Origin: Trinickia diaoshuihuensis
GTDB taxonomy: Bacteria; Pseudomonadota; Gammaproteobacteria; Burkholderiales; Burkholderiaceae
DNA: 64,000 nucleotides
Assembly (NCBI RefSeq): GCF_003390925.1
Contig: NZ_QUBS01000026.1
Span: 124,001 to 188,000 of the forward strand
Direction: 5' to 3'
Part shown: positions 26,743 to 34,742 of the stretch, piece by piece
How the letters are laid out: every line of letters begins with the position of its first letter
Position numbering within the stretch: position 1 is the first letter of the stretch
Made by a program: the position numbers and the translations under genes
Notes under the pieces: generated by a model
The model's database searches: none
What the model saw: the letters and a program-made list of their open reading frames with translations, nothing else
What the model was told of the DNA's origin: nothing

Positions 26743-27003
26743 ATGGAACCGAACGGTATCGATATGGGCGACTACGTCGAGCGTTATCGCGGATTTACGC
26801 TCGAAGTTGCCGTCGAGCAGGTCGCGACGGGCTTGAAGTCGCATTACCGCGTCTTGCGCGACAGCGAGATCGCACTCGATTGGCGTTTGCTTTCGGTCGA
26901 CGATACATGGCCGACGGAGCAGCGCGCCGCACAGCATGCGCTCGGCGCGGCGCGGGCGGCGGTGGATGCCGAGTTGATGTGCGCATGGCCGCGCGAGCCG
27001 TAA
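26743..27003 (+). CDS. Small hypothetical protein
   Basis: An 86-aa protein (MEPNGIDMGDYVERYRGFTL and onward) with a beta-rich first half and a long alanine-rich helix at the C-terminus. GGAGGG lies nine bases ahead of the start. No domain is recognised. It is convergent with the MFS gene at 27061. Confidence 0.6.
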   Translation: MEPNGIDMGDYVERYRGFTLEVAVEQVATGLKSHYRVLRDSEIALDWRLLSVDDTWPTEQRAAQHALGAARAAVDAELMCAWPREP

Positions 27004-27060
27004 CCGGCATCGACTCCGGCACGCGGGCGGCCGACGCCCGCGCGCCCGATCGAAGTCTCG

Positions 27061-28323
27061 TCAGGTGATCGACGGTTCGCTCGCGCGCTTGGCCGAGCCG
27101 GTCTCGCCCGCGTCGCGCGTTTCAGGCAGGGTGGCCCACACGAGCAGCACCGCGAGGGCGCCGGCCGCGGCTAGGGCCATGAAACTGACCGTATTGCCGA
27201 ACCGGTCGGAAATGAAGCCGGCGGCTAACGTGCTCAGCGTCGCGCCGATACCGGCCGTCAAGCCGAATAAGCCGATACATAGGTTGTAATGCCCCTTGCC
27301 GCCGGCGACGTCGGCTGCGATCAGCGGCAGCATGACGCCGAAGACAGCCGCGCTGATGCCGTCGAGCAATTGCACCGGCACCAGCAGATAGGGGCTCGAG
27401 ACGCCCGCGAACAGTAGCGCGCGCACGGGCAGCGCCGCGAATCCGAAGACGAGAAGCGGGCGCCGCCCCCAGCGTTCGGCCGATCGCCCGACCCAAGGCG
27501 ACATGGCCGCGACGACCATCTGCGGCACGATGATGCAGGCCGCAATGACGAGTTGGACGTTATCGGTCATACGGGCCGTCACTTCGCCGGCAGCCAGATT
27601 GAGCATGGCGGCATTCGACAGATGGAACAGCGCGATGCAAGCGGCGAAGATCAGCACGCGACGGTCGCGCAGTAGCGAACCGATGCTTTCCCGATGCTGG
27701 CGCGAGTCCGGCGGGGGCGTTTTTTCGGCGTCGGGCGAACTCGGTTCGGGCGGCGGCGAGAATGCGGCTCGTCCCGTGTCCTCGATCATCGATAGCGCGA
27801 TGAGCGCAGGGACCGTCAGCGCGGCGGTCAGCCAGAATACCGCGCGTGCCGACGAGTATTCGCCGAATGCGCCCATCGCCGCCGCGGCGAACGCGCTGCC
27901 GATCGAGGCGAAACGCGCGTTCCTGCCGAGCCGGTCTCCCAGGGCGTGGCGACCCACGAGTGCGAACGAGATTGCGGCGATCGCCGGCGTCAGCATGCAA
28001 CTCGCGAACCCGTGAAAGAGTTCGGCAGCGAGGACAGGCAACAAGGTGGGGCTGGCGGCGAGCAGCAGCGCGCACGCCGCGATCGCCAGGATCGCGGCGG
28101 CCCCGGCGGCCTTTTTATTGCGCAGTGCGTCGATGAGCGCGCCGGCCGGCACTTGGCTGAGCATTGCCGTTGCCGTGCCTACGCTCAAGGCGATGCCGAT
28201 CTCGCCTTGGGTCCACTTGTTGGCGGTCAGGTAAGCGGCGATGAACGGACCGAACCCCGTCTGGACGTTCGCCAGAAAGAAATTCAGCCAGTCGAGCGCG
28301 CGAAGACTTCGTGAAATGGCCAT
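27061..28323 (-). CDS. MFS transporter, DHA1-like
   Basis: The 420-aa carrier has 12 hydrophobic segments with a longer central loop around residues 195-225 (PPPEPSSPDAEKTPPPDSRQ). MFS motifs include GALIDALRNKKAAG and GRSAERWGRRPLLV. The start MAISRSLRALDWLNFFLANV at 28323 lies 12 bp after the PRC-barrel lipoprotein gene, suggesting one operon; the longer frame to 28503 is inside that gene. Substrate unknown, possibly a drug or metabolite exporter. Confidence 0.85.
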   Translation of the reverse strand: MAISRSLRALDWLNFFLANVQTGFGPFIAAYLTANKWTQGEIGIALSVGTATAMLSQVPAGALIDALRNKKAAGAAAILAIAACALLLAASPTLLPVLAAELFHGFASCMLTPAIAAISFALVGRHALGDRLGRNARFASIGSAFAAAAMGAFGEYSSARAVFWLTAALTVPALIALSMIEDTGRAAFSPPPEPSSPDAEKTPPPDSRQHRESIGSLLRDRRVLIFAACIALFHLSNAAMLNLAAGEVTARMTDNVQLVIAACIIVPQMVVAAMSPWVGRSAERWGRRPLLVFGFAALPVRALLFAGVSSPYLLVPVQLLDGISAAVFGVMLPLIAADVAGGKGHYNLCIGLFGLTAGIGATLSTLAAGFISDRFGNTVSFMALAAAGALAVLLVWATLPETRDAGETGSAKRASEPSIT

Positions 28324-28334
28324 CTGCGCGTTCG

Positions 28335-29300
28335 TTACTTGGTGGGATGGCCGGCCGAGGCCGCCGTGTCTGCCGCAGCCGGCGCGACGGTGCGCACGGG
28401 CTGATTGGGCGTATAGGGCGGCGCGGCGTTGACCTGCGCATCGGTCAGATCGGTTTGCAGGTCCAAGCCATCCTCCTTTTGGACGAACCGCAATGCCGAC
28501 CAATCGGCCGCGATGCTGCGCCGTTCGTGAATCAGACTGCCGACGTCGACCACGGCCGCTTGCGGTTCTCCATGACTGTCGAGCAGGACATCGACGACGC
28601 GACCCACGCGCTCGCCGTTAGCGCGTTCGGCGGTGGCGTCGATGATGCCGAGCAAACGCGCATCGTTCGCACCCGCCCCCGATCCGTTTTCCTTGGCCTT
28701 GGACGAGGCGGCCGCGGGCGCCTCGTTCGGGCCGATCGACAGCGTGATGGGGACCGTGCGCTGTTTCGGATCGAAGCGAAAATCGCTCCAAGGAAAGCGC
28801 ATTTTACGGTCGCCGATGCCCATGAAGCCGGCCAATCGGACCAGCATCTCCCGCGGTTTGCCGGCCGTATCGACGAGCATGTCGATGGCGCGCCCGATGA
28901 CTTTGCCGTCGGGGCGTTGCACGCGTGCGTCGAGCAGACCGTGGGTGTCGCCGTCGGCGAGCGCGCGGGTGGCGATCAGCGGCGGCGGCGCGGCGGGCTT
29001 GGCGGGCGGAGGCGGCGGCGCGCTCTGAGGCCGGCGCGGCGGATGATAGACGGGCCTGGGCGCCACGCGCTTGCGTTCCGGGGCTTCGCGCGGCGCCGAG
29101 GCCGCCGCCGGCGCGGACGCTTGCGGCTCGGATGCGGGTTCCAGCGCCTCCTGCTCCAGGGGCATCGCATTGAGGTCGGGGTCTTGCGCCGGCGTCAGGG
29201 GCGGCGGTCCAAACCATGTACTGCACCCGGCCAGCATCGCTAGCACAAGCACGAGAAAGACGCGCGCGGCGAGGCGCTGACGGGACGATCCGTCGCTCAT
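28335..29300 (-). CDS. Lipoprotein with two PRC-barrel-like domains
   Basis: The 321-aa product has a lipoprotein signal with lipobox LAGC (cysteine at residue 26). A long proline/alanine-rich linker (residues 35-105) leads to two similar PRC-barrel-like repeats: about residues 112-165 (DARVQRPDGKVIGRAIDMLV) and about 215-270 (IDATAERANGERVGRVVDVL). PRC-barrels are small beta-barrels found in photosynthetic reaction centre H subunit and RimM. The protein is probably an envelope component; its role is unknown. It is upstream of and close to an MFS gene. Confidence 0.82.
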   Translation of the reverse strand: MSDGSSRQRLAARVFLVLVLAMLAGCSTWFGPPPLTPAQDPDLNAMPLEQEALEPASEPQASAPAAASAPREAPERKRVAPRPVYHPPRRPQSAPPPPPAKPAAPPPLIATRALADGDTHGLLDARVQRPDGKVIGRAIDMLVDTAGKPREMLVRLAGFMGIGDRKMRFPWSDFRFDPKQRTVPITLSIGPNEAPAAASSKAKENGSGAGANDARLLGIIDATAERANGERVGRVVDVLLDSHGEPQAAVVDVGSLIHERRSIAADWSALRFVQKEDGLDLQTDLTDAQVNAAPPYTPNQPVRTVAPAAADTAASAGHPTK

Positions 29301-29383
29301 TGACCGAAGCTCCTATATGTCTGGCGGCGGGCCGGCAAGGCGGCATAGTCGCAGGCCTCGCCGCGTTCACGCGGCCTACATTC

Positions 29384-29416
29384 TAGCGGGTGAGGTAAAA
29401 TTACGGGCTCGCCGTT
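29384..29416. repeat. Left copy of 33-bp direct repeat flanking the dusA-adjacent element
   Basis: This 33-bp sequence starts TAGCGGGTGAGGTAAAATTA and is repeated without mismatch at 30121-30153, 737 bp away. The sequences diverge immediately after. It is the expected left attachment repeat of an element inserted just upstream of dusA. Confidence 0.85.
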
Positions 29417-29576
29417 CGTTTTACTCGATGGGGTAATGGCGTGCCGCTGTCGTAGCGCCGCTTCACAGTGGCGCGGTGCGTTTGGGACCGCGCTTGTAGT
29501 TAGCTCCGGTGGTGCTAATATCTGCTATTAGAGGTGGCGCATTCTGCGGGCGCCCGATCCCGAACGGACGCTGAAA

Positions 29577-29774
29577 ATGGAAAGAACCGTGGACATCCTT
29601 CGCACCGAGGCAGAAATCGGTAAGTTGATGGCCGAGACACGAAAGCTCAGCGACGAAGCAGCAAAGCTGCAAGCCGAAACGGCGAAGCTGAACCGTGAGG
29701 CACGATGGTATCCGGCATTCTGGGCCGTTGCCTTTATTGGCGCGGCGGCGGGGTTCGCGAAGCTCTTCCACTAA
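29577..29774 (+). CDS. Small coiled-coil/single-span membrane protein in the dusA element
   Basis: A 65-aa protein. Residues 1-43 form a charged heptad-like helix (EIGKLMAETRKLSDEAAKLQ), and residues 45-62 form one membrane helix (YPAFWAVAFIGAAAGFAKLF). This layout is common in small phage-encoded membrane proteins. A terminator follows its stop closely. It could be part of a lysis or superinfection function, but nothing specific can be assigned. Confidence 0.7.
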   Translation: MERTVDILRTEAEIGKLMAETRKLSDEAAKLQAETAKLNREARWYPAFWAVAFIGAAAGFAKLFH

Positions 29775-29784
29775 ACACACAAGG

Positions 29785-29805
29785 CCCGCCGAAAGGCGGG
29801 TTTTT
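29785..29805 (+). terminator. Rho-independent terminator inside the dusA element
   Basis: Stem CCCGCC (29785-29790) with GGCGGG (29795-29800), GAAA tetraloop, then TTTTT. It separates the two small genes. Confidence 0.85.
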
Positions 29806-29810
29806 GCTAT

Positions 29811-30074
29811 ATGCGATATTCGTCCCCGTCCGCTGATGACTTTGAGCGCTTAAAGCATTCGCTCGGAAAGACAGGTAACGAAATGGCTGAGCTTTTTGGA
29901 GTGGCCGGCGGTCAACAATGGCGCAAATATACGAGCAGGTCCGAGTCGCGCCAGATGTCGCCGCAGATTCTATTTTTCGGCGCTGCTCGGCTTGCCCTAT
30001 CTGACGAGGAACTCGCGCGTGTACTCGAGCGGATGCGGGAAATCGGCGCGGATATTGACCTCGCACAAGAATAA
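29811..30074 (+). CDS. Phage-like small protein with XRE-type helix-turn-helix appearance
   Basis: An 87-aa protein with a helix-turn-helix-like stretch (LKHSLGKTGNEMAELFGVAG, then QQWRKYTS) near the N-terminus, as in small Cro/XRE-like phage proteins. It lies inside the 33-bp repeats with the coiled-coil membrane protein and starts just after the internal terminator. Its role, perhaps a repressor of a lost element, is inferred. No canonical ribosome binding site is seen. Confidence 0.6.
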   Translation: MRYSSPSADDFERLKHSLGKTGNEMAELFGVAGGQQWRKYTSRSESRQMSPQILFFGAARLALSDEELARVLERMREIGADIDLAQE

Positions 30075-30120
30075 TAGAGCCGCTGGCTGACCTTCCGGCA
30101 TCGGCTTGCGCGTCCACTTT

Positions 30121-30153
30121 TAGCGGGTGAGGTAAAATTACGGGCTCGCCGTT
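30121..30153. repeat. Right copy of 33-bp direct repeat, adjoining dusA
   Basis: Identical to 29384-29416 across 33 bases. It ends 13 bp upstream of the dusA start codon, so it also contains the native upstream sequence of dusA, as expected for an att site at this locus. Confidence 0.85.
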
Positions 30154-30166
30154 TGCCTTATCCGCC

Positions 30167-31165
30167 ATGTCGCCACGCCCCCCAATCAGTCCCCGCCGCG
30201 TATCCGTCGCGCCGATGATGGACTGGACCGATCGTCACTGCCGTTATTTTCATCGGCTCATCTCGCACCATACGTGGCTCTACACGGAAATGGTGACGAC
30301 GGGGGCATTGCTGTTCGGCGACGTGGCTCGGCATCTCGCTTTTACCGCGGAAGAGGCGCCTGTCGCCCTGCAGTTGGGCGGCAGCGAGCCGGCCGATCTC
30401 GCGCGCGCCGCCAAGCTCGGCGAGCAGTGGGGCTACGACGAGATCAATCTGAATTGCGGATGTCCGTCCGAGCGGGTGCAGCGCGGCGCGTTCGGTGCCT
30501 GTTTGATGAACGAGCCGATGCTCGTTGCCGATTGCGTGCGGGCCATGCGCGACGCCGTCTCCGTGCCCGTCACCGTCAAGCATCGTATCGGCGTGGACGC
30601 CGTCGAGGACTATGCCTTCGTGCGCGATTTCGTCGGCACGGTGGCCGACGCCGGGTGCGAGGTCTTTATCGTCCATGCGCGCAACGCGATCCTTAAGGGC
30701 CTCTCGCCGAAAGAAAACCGCGAGATTCCGCCGCTGAAGTACGAGTATGCGTATCGTCTGAAGCGCGACTTTCCGTCGCTGGAGATCGTCATCAACGGCG
30801 GGATCAAGACGCTCGACGAAGTGCAGTCGCACCTGGAGCATGTGGATGGGGTGATGCTCGGACGCGAGGCCTATCACAATCCCTACGTGCTGGCCGGCGT
30901 GGACGCGCGGTTCTACGGCGGCGGCGACGCCAAGAGCCGCGAGCAAGTGGAGGCGGGGCTCATCGATTACTGTGCTGCGGAACTCGAGCGCGGCACTTTT
31001 CTCGGGGCGATTACGCGCCATGCGCTCGGGCTCTATCGCGGCGTGGCCGGCGCGCGAGGTTGGCGGCGCGTGCTTTCGGATAACAAGCGGCTCGCGTCCG
31101 GGGATCTGTCGATTTTCGACGAGGCGCGCAGCCATCTTCGCGAGCCTTCGGAAATTATCGACTGA
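30167..31165 (+). CDS. dusA: tRNA-dihydrouridine(20/20a) synthase
   Basis: The 332-aa FMN enzyme reduces uridine 20/20a in the tRNA D-loop. It starts with SVAPMMDWTDRHCRYFHRLI, diagnostic of DusA, and has the catalytic-cysteine region NLNCGCPSERVQRGAFGACL (C99) and the FMN phosphate loop VINGGI. The gene is intact: the mini-element to its left stops upstream of its start codon. Length is normal. It is followed directly by tRNA-His. Confidence 0.96.
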   Translation: MSPRPPISPRRVSVAPMMDWTDRHCRYFHRLISHHTWLYTEMVTTGALLFGDVARHLAFTAEEAPVALQLGGSEPADLARAAKLGEQWGYDEINLNCGCPSERVQRGAFGACLMNEPMLVADCVRAMRDAVSVPVTVKHRIGVDAVEDYAFVRDFVGTVADAGCEVFIVHARNAILKGLSPKENREIPPLKYEYAYRLKRDFPSLEIVINGGIKTLDEVQSHLEHVDGVMLGREAYHNPYVLAGVDARFYGGGDAKSREQVEAGLIDYCAAELERGTFLGAITRHALGLYRGVAGARGWRRVLSDNKRLASGDLSIFDEARSHLREPSEIID

Positions 31166-31193
31166 GGGGCTATGCAAGCAGCAATTCTATTCG

Positions 31194-31199
31194 TATAAT
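31194..31199 (+). promoter_or_regulatory. -10 element of the tRNA-His promoter
   Basis: A perfect TATAAT at 31194-31199 lies 45 bp upstream of tRNA-His. The -35 hexamer at the 17-bp position (TATGCA, 31171-31176) is poor. Confidence 0.6.
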
Positions 31200-31244
31200 C
31201 TCGCTTCTTCGTTGCCGAGGTGGCGAAGCGTAAGAAGTAACAGT

Positions 31245-31321
31245 GGTGGCTGTAGCTCAGTTGGTAGAGTCCAGGATTGTGATTCCTGTCGTCGTGGGTT
31301 CGAGTCCCATCAGCCACCCCA
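31245..31321 (+). tRNA. tRNA-His (anticodon GUG)
   Basis: The 77-nt sequence begins GGTGGCTGTAGCTCAG and ends CAGCCACCCCA. The anticodon loop TTGTGAT is closed by CAGGA/TCCTG. The extra G at position -1 pairing with C73, the identity element of tRNA-His, is encoded, as is CCA. Confidence 0.96.
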
Positions 31322-31335
31322 AAATTTCCTGCAAA

Positions 31336-31367
31336 AACAGCGCCCTGACACGGCGCTGTTTTGTTTT
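31336..31367 (+). terminator. Rho-independent terminator after tRNA-His
   Basis: Stem AACAGCGCC (31336-31344) with GGCGCTGTT (31352-31360), 7-base loop, followed by TTGTTTT. It isolates the tRNA from the kinase module. Confidence 0.85.
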
Positions 31368-31393
31368 GGCGCACGAATCCGAATTTTCGGAGG

Positions 31394-31421
31394 ATGCTCT
31401 CTCAAGCTTTGGGGAGAGCAT
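31394..31421. promoter_or_regulatory. Inverted repeat in the leader of the HipA-like module
   Basis: ATGCTCTC (31394-31401) and GAGAGCAT (31414-31421) form a perfect 8-bp inverted repeat with a 12-bp centre, 39 bp upstream of the kinase start. In a module without a visible DNA-binding antitoxin this is the best candidate operator or leader hairpin. Confidence 0.45.
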
Positions 31422-31460
31422 TAAGCTATGCGACGAGGCTAATGCTACGACAAGGTGCAC

Positions 31461-32420
31461 ATGTTCCCCGTCATCGAAGTAGATATCGACACGGCTGAGA
31501 TGTACGAGCAACTCGGTACCAAGGCAAAGTTTTGGTATCGTGATCCTCAGATGGGGCGGTGCCTGTTCAAGCGAGGCAGAGAAAATACGGGCGAAAACTG
31601 GGCCGAAAAGTTCGCTTGCGAACTCGCGGCAGTGCTCGGGGTTCCTCACGCATACTACGAATTGGCGCGCTGTGGTGACGACCTCGGTGTCAGTACTCCT
31701 AATTTCGTTCCGCGTCGAGGCCGTTTGGTTCACGGCAATGAGGTCTTGGCGGTTACGAAAGAGTACAAGCAAGCGCGGGATGCTCGGTTCTATCAGTCTC
31801 GAGCACATACGATTACGCTTGTGCTCTCGATGCTGATGGCCGCCGTAGGGAGCGACGATTGGCCGCTTCAGCCTCCAGACGGCTTCCTGGCATTCCCTGG
31901 GGTGACGACTGCGGCCGACGTATTCGTCGGATACTTGATGCTCGATGCGTGGATCGGCAATCAGGACCGTCACGACCAAAATTGGGGCGTGGTCGTAGAG
32001 CTTCATGGGCTGGGCGGCGAGCCGCAAATGATTCTGCGGCTCGCGCCGAGCTTCGATCATGGCTCAAGCCTTGCGCGAAACGAGACGGACGAATCCTGCC
32101 GTGAAATGCTCGAAACCCGGGACAGAGGGCGTCATATTTCGGCTTATGTGGGGCGCGCGCGATCAGCACTTTACCCGCATGGAGCTACGGGAAAACCGAA
32201 AGCTCTTTTTACTCTTGATGCATTTGCTTTTGCGCGGCGTCAATTGCCATCCGCAGGTGATGCATGGTTACGACGACTTGAATCTATCACCCATGAGCGA
32301 ATTAATGAAATGGTACATATGCTGCCGGATGAATTCGTCAGCGAAATTCGACGCGAATTTGTGGTCGAGTATCTTAAATTAAATCGCCAGCGCTTGCTGG
32401 CGTTGCGTGAGGCATCGTAA
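31461..32420 (+). CDS. HipA-like (CtkA-type) serine/threonine kinase, core domain only
   Basis: The 319-aa protein has the HipA kinase fold without the usual N-terminal subdomain. Key elements: LFKRGRENTGENWAEKFACE with putative ATP-binding K37; a HipA catalytic loop IGNQDRHDQNWGV with D169 and N174; and a metal-binding LAPSFDHGSS with D199. HipA kinases phosphorylate translation factors or aminoacyl-tRNA synthetases and can be toxins. The ATG at 31461 has AAGG five bases upstream; a GTG at 31455 is an alternative. It is two bases upstream of a HIRAN-domain gene. Base composition is lower in GC than the flanks and no integrase or HipB-like repressor is present. Confidence 0.85.
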   Translation: MFPVIEVDIDTAEMYEQLGTKAKFWYRDPQMGRCLFKRGRENTGENWAEKFACELAAVLGVPHAYYELARCGDDLGVSTPNFVPRRGRLVHGNEVLAVTKEYKQARDARFYQSRAHTITLVLSMLMAAVGSDDWPLQPPDGFLAFPGVTTAADVFVGYLMLDAWIGNQDRHDQNWGVVVELHGLGGEPQMILRLAPSFDHGSSLARNETDESCREMLETRDRGRHISAYVGRARSALYPHGATGKPKALFTLDAFAFARRQLPSAGDAWLRRLESITHERINEMVHMLPDEFVSEIRREFVVEYLKLNRQRLLALREAS

Positions 32421-32422
32421 GC

Positions 32423-33160
32423 ATGGAAGCGCTATATTTGGCTTGGCAGCAGCCGGAATCGCGGGAGTGGATCCCGGTTGCACGACTCGACCGGCAGGAT
32501 GACGTTTTTCGCTTTGTCTACACAAAGGGCGCCAAGCGCGCTTCGGGCTTTCGCCCATTTGGGCGGATGGTCGCCCTAGATAAAGCCTATTACTCTACTG
32601 AACTGTTCCCTTTGTTTAATAATCGAGTATTGACGCGCTCGCGGCCTGAGTTTGCTGATTATTTTCGATGGACAGGGTTGCCGGAAGAGAGCATCTCCGA
32701 TCCTTTGCCAATTCTGGCGGTAACCGGTGGACTCCGAGGAACCGACCCGATCGAACTGTTCGCGGCGCCCGCAAGAACGGCTGATAACAAATTCAAAGTC
32801 GATTTCTTCGCTCGCGGGCTTAGGCATGTTGCTGAACCTAATTTAAACGCGGCTGACGAGCTTGTCGCTGGTGCCCGTCTTTTTCTCATGCACGATATTC
32901 AGAATGGCTTCGATCCATTCGCACTATCGCTGCGGACGAGTGATCCCTCGTATTTGGTTGGGTATTGTCCTAAATACTACACGAAGACCCTTTGCACACT
33001 TTTGCGTCGTGATCCGTCTCGAGTCTATGTCACTGTCAAACGAGTAAACAGGAGGGCGCCATTGTCAATGCGGTTGCTTTGCAGTTTGCAAGCGGATTGG
33101 CCGGAAGACTTTGTGCCCTTTGTCGATAGCGATGACTTTGCGCCTCTTGCTTCCATTTAA
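32423..33160 (+). CDS. HIRAN-domain protein with HipA N-subdomain-like N-terminus
   Basis: The 245-aa protein begins two bases after the kinase stop, so translation is coupled. Residues about 125-210 look like a HIRAN domain (VDFFARGLRHVAEP; GARLFLMHDIQNGFDPFALS; YLVGYCPKYYTKTL), a fold that binds DNA 3' ends or stalled forks in eukaryotic helicases. Residues 1-75 (WIPVARLDRQDDVFRFVYTK, then STELFPLFNNRVL) resemble the N-terminal subdomain of HipA, which the adjacent kinase lacks. By analogy with HipBST, where that subdomain (HipS) is an antitoxin, this could be the regulator of the kinase. Codons are AT-rich: bases 32581-32640 contain 23 G or C of 60. Confidence 0.7.
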   Translation: MEALYLAWQQPESREWIPVARLDRQDDVFRFVYTKGAKRASGFRPFGRMVALDKAYYSTELFPLFNNRVLTRSRPEFADYFRWTGLPEESISDPLPILAVTGGLRGTDPIELFAAPARTADNKFKVDFFARGLRHVAEPNLNAADELVAGARLFLMHDIQNGFDPFALSLRTSDPSYLVGYCPKYYTKTLCTLLRRDPSRVYVTVKRVNRRAPLSMRLLCSLQADWPEDFVPFVDSDDFAPLASI

Positions 33161-33397
33161 TGAATTGCCTTCACGTTGTTGGCCGCCACGATCGGACCTC
33201 TTGCACGCCACGCGCTCCTCGGCGTGCCAGCGCATAGCGATAATCCTGCCGTCGGCCTCCTAATTGCGGTCGGGCCCACGGCAACAAGCCGATAAGCCGC
33301 GGAGCGGCTCATCGCAGATGGTACGATTCGTCCATTGGACGGCTGCCACGGGGCGCCGGCGCGAACAACCGACAAACGAGCGAGCCACTATACGATC

Positions 33398-33820
33398 ATG
33401 GGCAACCAAAAGACCGATCCCAAACTCGAGCAAGCATTGACGCGCGGCGACCTCGCCATCCGGCAGGCGAATTCCGTGCGCGCCACCGCGGTGTTGCAGG
33501 CCCTCGGCAAGATGGTCGTCGATGCGTGCGCCACGATCGGCGTGGAAGCATTCACGTCGATTCCCGACGGCGAGCGCATCTACGATCCGCACGACGGCCT
33601 CTGGCCGCAGAAGCTGTTGATTTCGCTGGACGGTCCCGTCGCCGAGGCCGACCCGGACGAACTGCGCACGGTATGGCTGCTGGCGGAAAAGCCATCGGTC
33701 GTTTTTCGTCTCGAATGGCAACGCGCCGACGGCAAGGTCGGGCGGCACGAGGCCCGTCCGTTTGCCATGGTCGCGTACATCACCGATGTCGAGGTGCCGT
33801 GGAGCGACGACGAAGAGTAA
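33398..33820 (+). CDS. Conserved hypothetical protein
   Basis: A 140-aa cytoplasmic protein starting MGNQKTDPKLEQALTRGDLA, with an alpha-helical N-terminus and a beta-rich C-terminus (VWLLAEKPSVVFRLEWQRAD; AMVAYITDVEVPWSDDEE). I do not recognise the family. Codon use is back to the chromosomal norm, marking the right edge of the low-GC module upstream. The ATG at 33398 is chosen over 33335 because the intervening peptide is not protein-like. Confidence 0.75.
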   Translation: MGNQKTDPKLEQALTRGDLAIRQANSVRATAVLQALGKMVVDACATIGVEAFTSIPDGERIYDPHDGLWPQKLLISLDGPVAEADPDELRTVWLLAEKPSVVFRLEWQRADGKVGRHEARPFAMVAYITDVEVPWSDDEE

Positions 33821-33841
33821 GGCACCCTGGCCCTGGGCGTC

Positions 33842-34687
33842 TTACCGCATCAACCTCCGCCTAAACAGCATGGCGCACACGAAGAACGGCGCAATCGCAT
33901 AGGCGGCAAGTATGCATAGATGCAGGGCTGCGCCGTCCAACGGGCGCCCCAGCATCGCGGCGCGTATCAGTTCCACCGCGTGAGCGAGCGGCAACGCCAT
34001 GGCGGCATGACGCACGCCGGAGGGCAACTGCGATAGCGGAAAAAATACGCCCGAAAGCAGCAGCATCGGCGTGAGCACGAGCGTCTGATAGAACATAAAG
34101 AAATCGTACGAAGGCGCGAGCGCCGTCATGATCATCGCGAGGCTGGCGAACGCGAGTCCCGTCAGCGCCACGACGGGCAGCGCAACGAGCATGGACGGAA
34201 ATTGCGCATAGCCGAGTACGCCGGCGACCAGCATGATCGCCGCGCCCGAGAGCACCGCCTTGCTTGCCGCCCAAACGATTTCGCCGACGACGACATCGCC
34301 CAGGGTGAGCGGCGTGTGCATGATCGCCTCCCAAGTGCGCTGCACATGCATGCGAGAAAACCCCGAATACATCGCCTCGAACGTGGCCGACATCATTACG
34401 CTCGAGCCGACGGTTCCGGCCGCTAGGAAGGCAATATAAGAGACGCCGTCCACATGACCGACCATCAAGCCGAGTCCAAGACCGAGCCCGAACAGATAGA
34501 TCATCGGGTCGGCCAAGTTGCCGATCATCGAAGCCGCGGCCAGCTTGCGCCAGACGAGATAGTTGCGGCGCCACACGGCGGTCCAGTTCGTCGCGTTGGC
34601 CGGCAGCGCTAGCCGCCAGCGGTTCGGCTTCGCTTGTTTGTCGCTGCTGCGTGCCGGTGCGCGCGAGTGGTAGGAGGGGGCATCCAT
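33842..34687 (-). CDS. nodJ: ABC-2 type exporter permease, NodJ-like
   Basis: The 281-aa inner-membrane protein has six hydrophobic segments and the ABC-2 signature region near the C-terminus ([26 protein letters not shown]). It matches the NodJ/DrrB type, and the ATPase gene upstream matches NodI. In rhizobia NodIJ exports Nod factor, but nodIJ-like pairs are widespread in non-nodulating Burkholderiales, where the substrate is unknown. No nod genes are in the window, so the symbol describes similarity only. Confidence 0.87.
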   Translation of the reverse strand: MDAPSYHSRAPARSSDKQAKPNRWRLALPANATNWTAVWRRNYLVWRKLAAASMIGNLADPMIYLFGLGLGLGLMVGHVDGVSYIAFLAAGTVGSSVMMSATFEAMYSGFSRMHVQRTWEAIMHTPLTLGDVVVGEIVWAASKAVLSGAAIMLVAGVLGYAQFPSMLVALPVVALTGLAFASLAMIMTALAPSYDFFMFYQTLVLTPMLLLSGVFFPLSQLPSGVRHAAMALPLAHAVELIRAAMLGRPLDGAALHLCILAAYAIAPFFVCAMLFRRRLMR

Positions 34688-34742
34688 CGTTTCGTTCTCG
34701 TCGTTTCGGGTTGCGGCCCGCGCATACGGGCCGCGATCGCAT

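Larger units (their letters stand above)
29417..30153. mobile_element. 737-bp mini-element or prophage remnant upstream of dusA
   Basis: The segment is bounded by two identical 33-bp direct repeats (29384-29416 and 30121-30153) and carries two small plus-strand genes of phage style, but no integrase. The start of dusA is a known chromosomal target of a family of tyrosine-recombinase islands and prophages, and the right repeat ends 13 bp before the dusA ATG. The simplest reading is the last remnant of, or a non-autonomous passenger derived from, such an element. Its GC content appears lower than the neighbours. Confidence 0.7.

Noticed and set aside
29734-30168. A 144-codon minus-strand frame in the dusA element
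   Set aside because: It crosses the internal terminator, the right 33-bp repeat and two plus-strand small genes and has no protein-like pattern.
31245-33397. Integration of the kinase/HIRAN module into tRNA-His with an att repeat
   Set aside because: I searched downstream to 33.4 kb for a copy of the tRNA-His 3' end and saw none; no integrase is present. Adjacency alone does not prove tRNA-targeted insertion.
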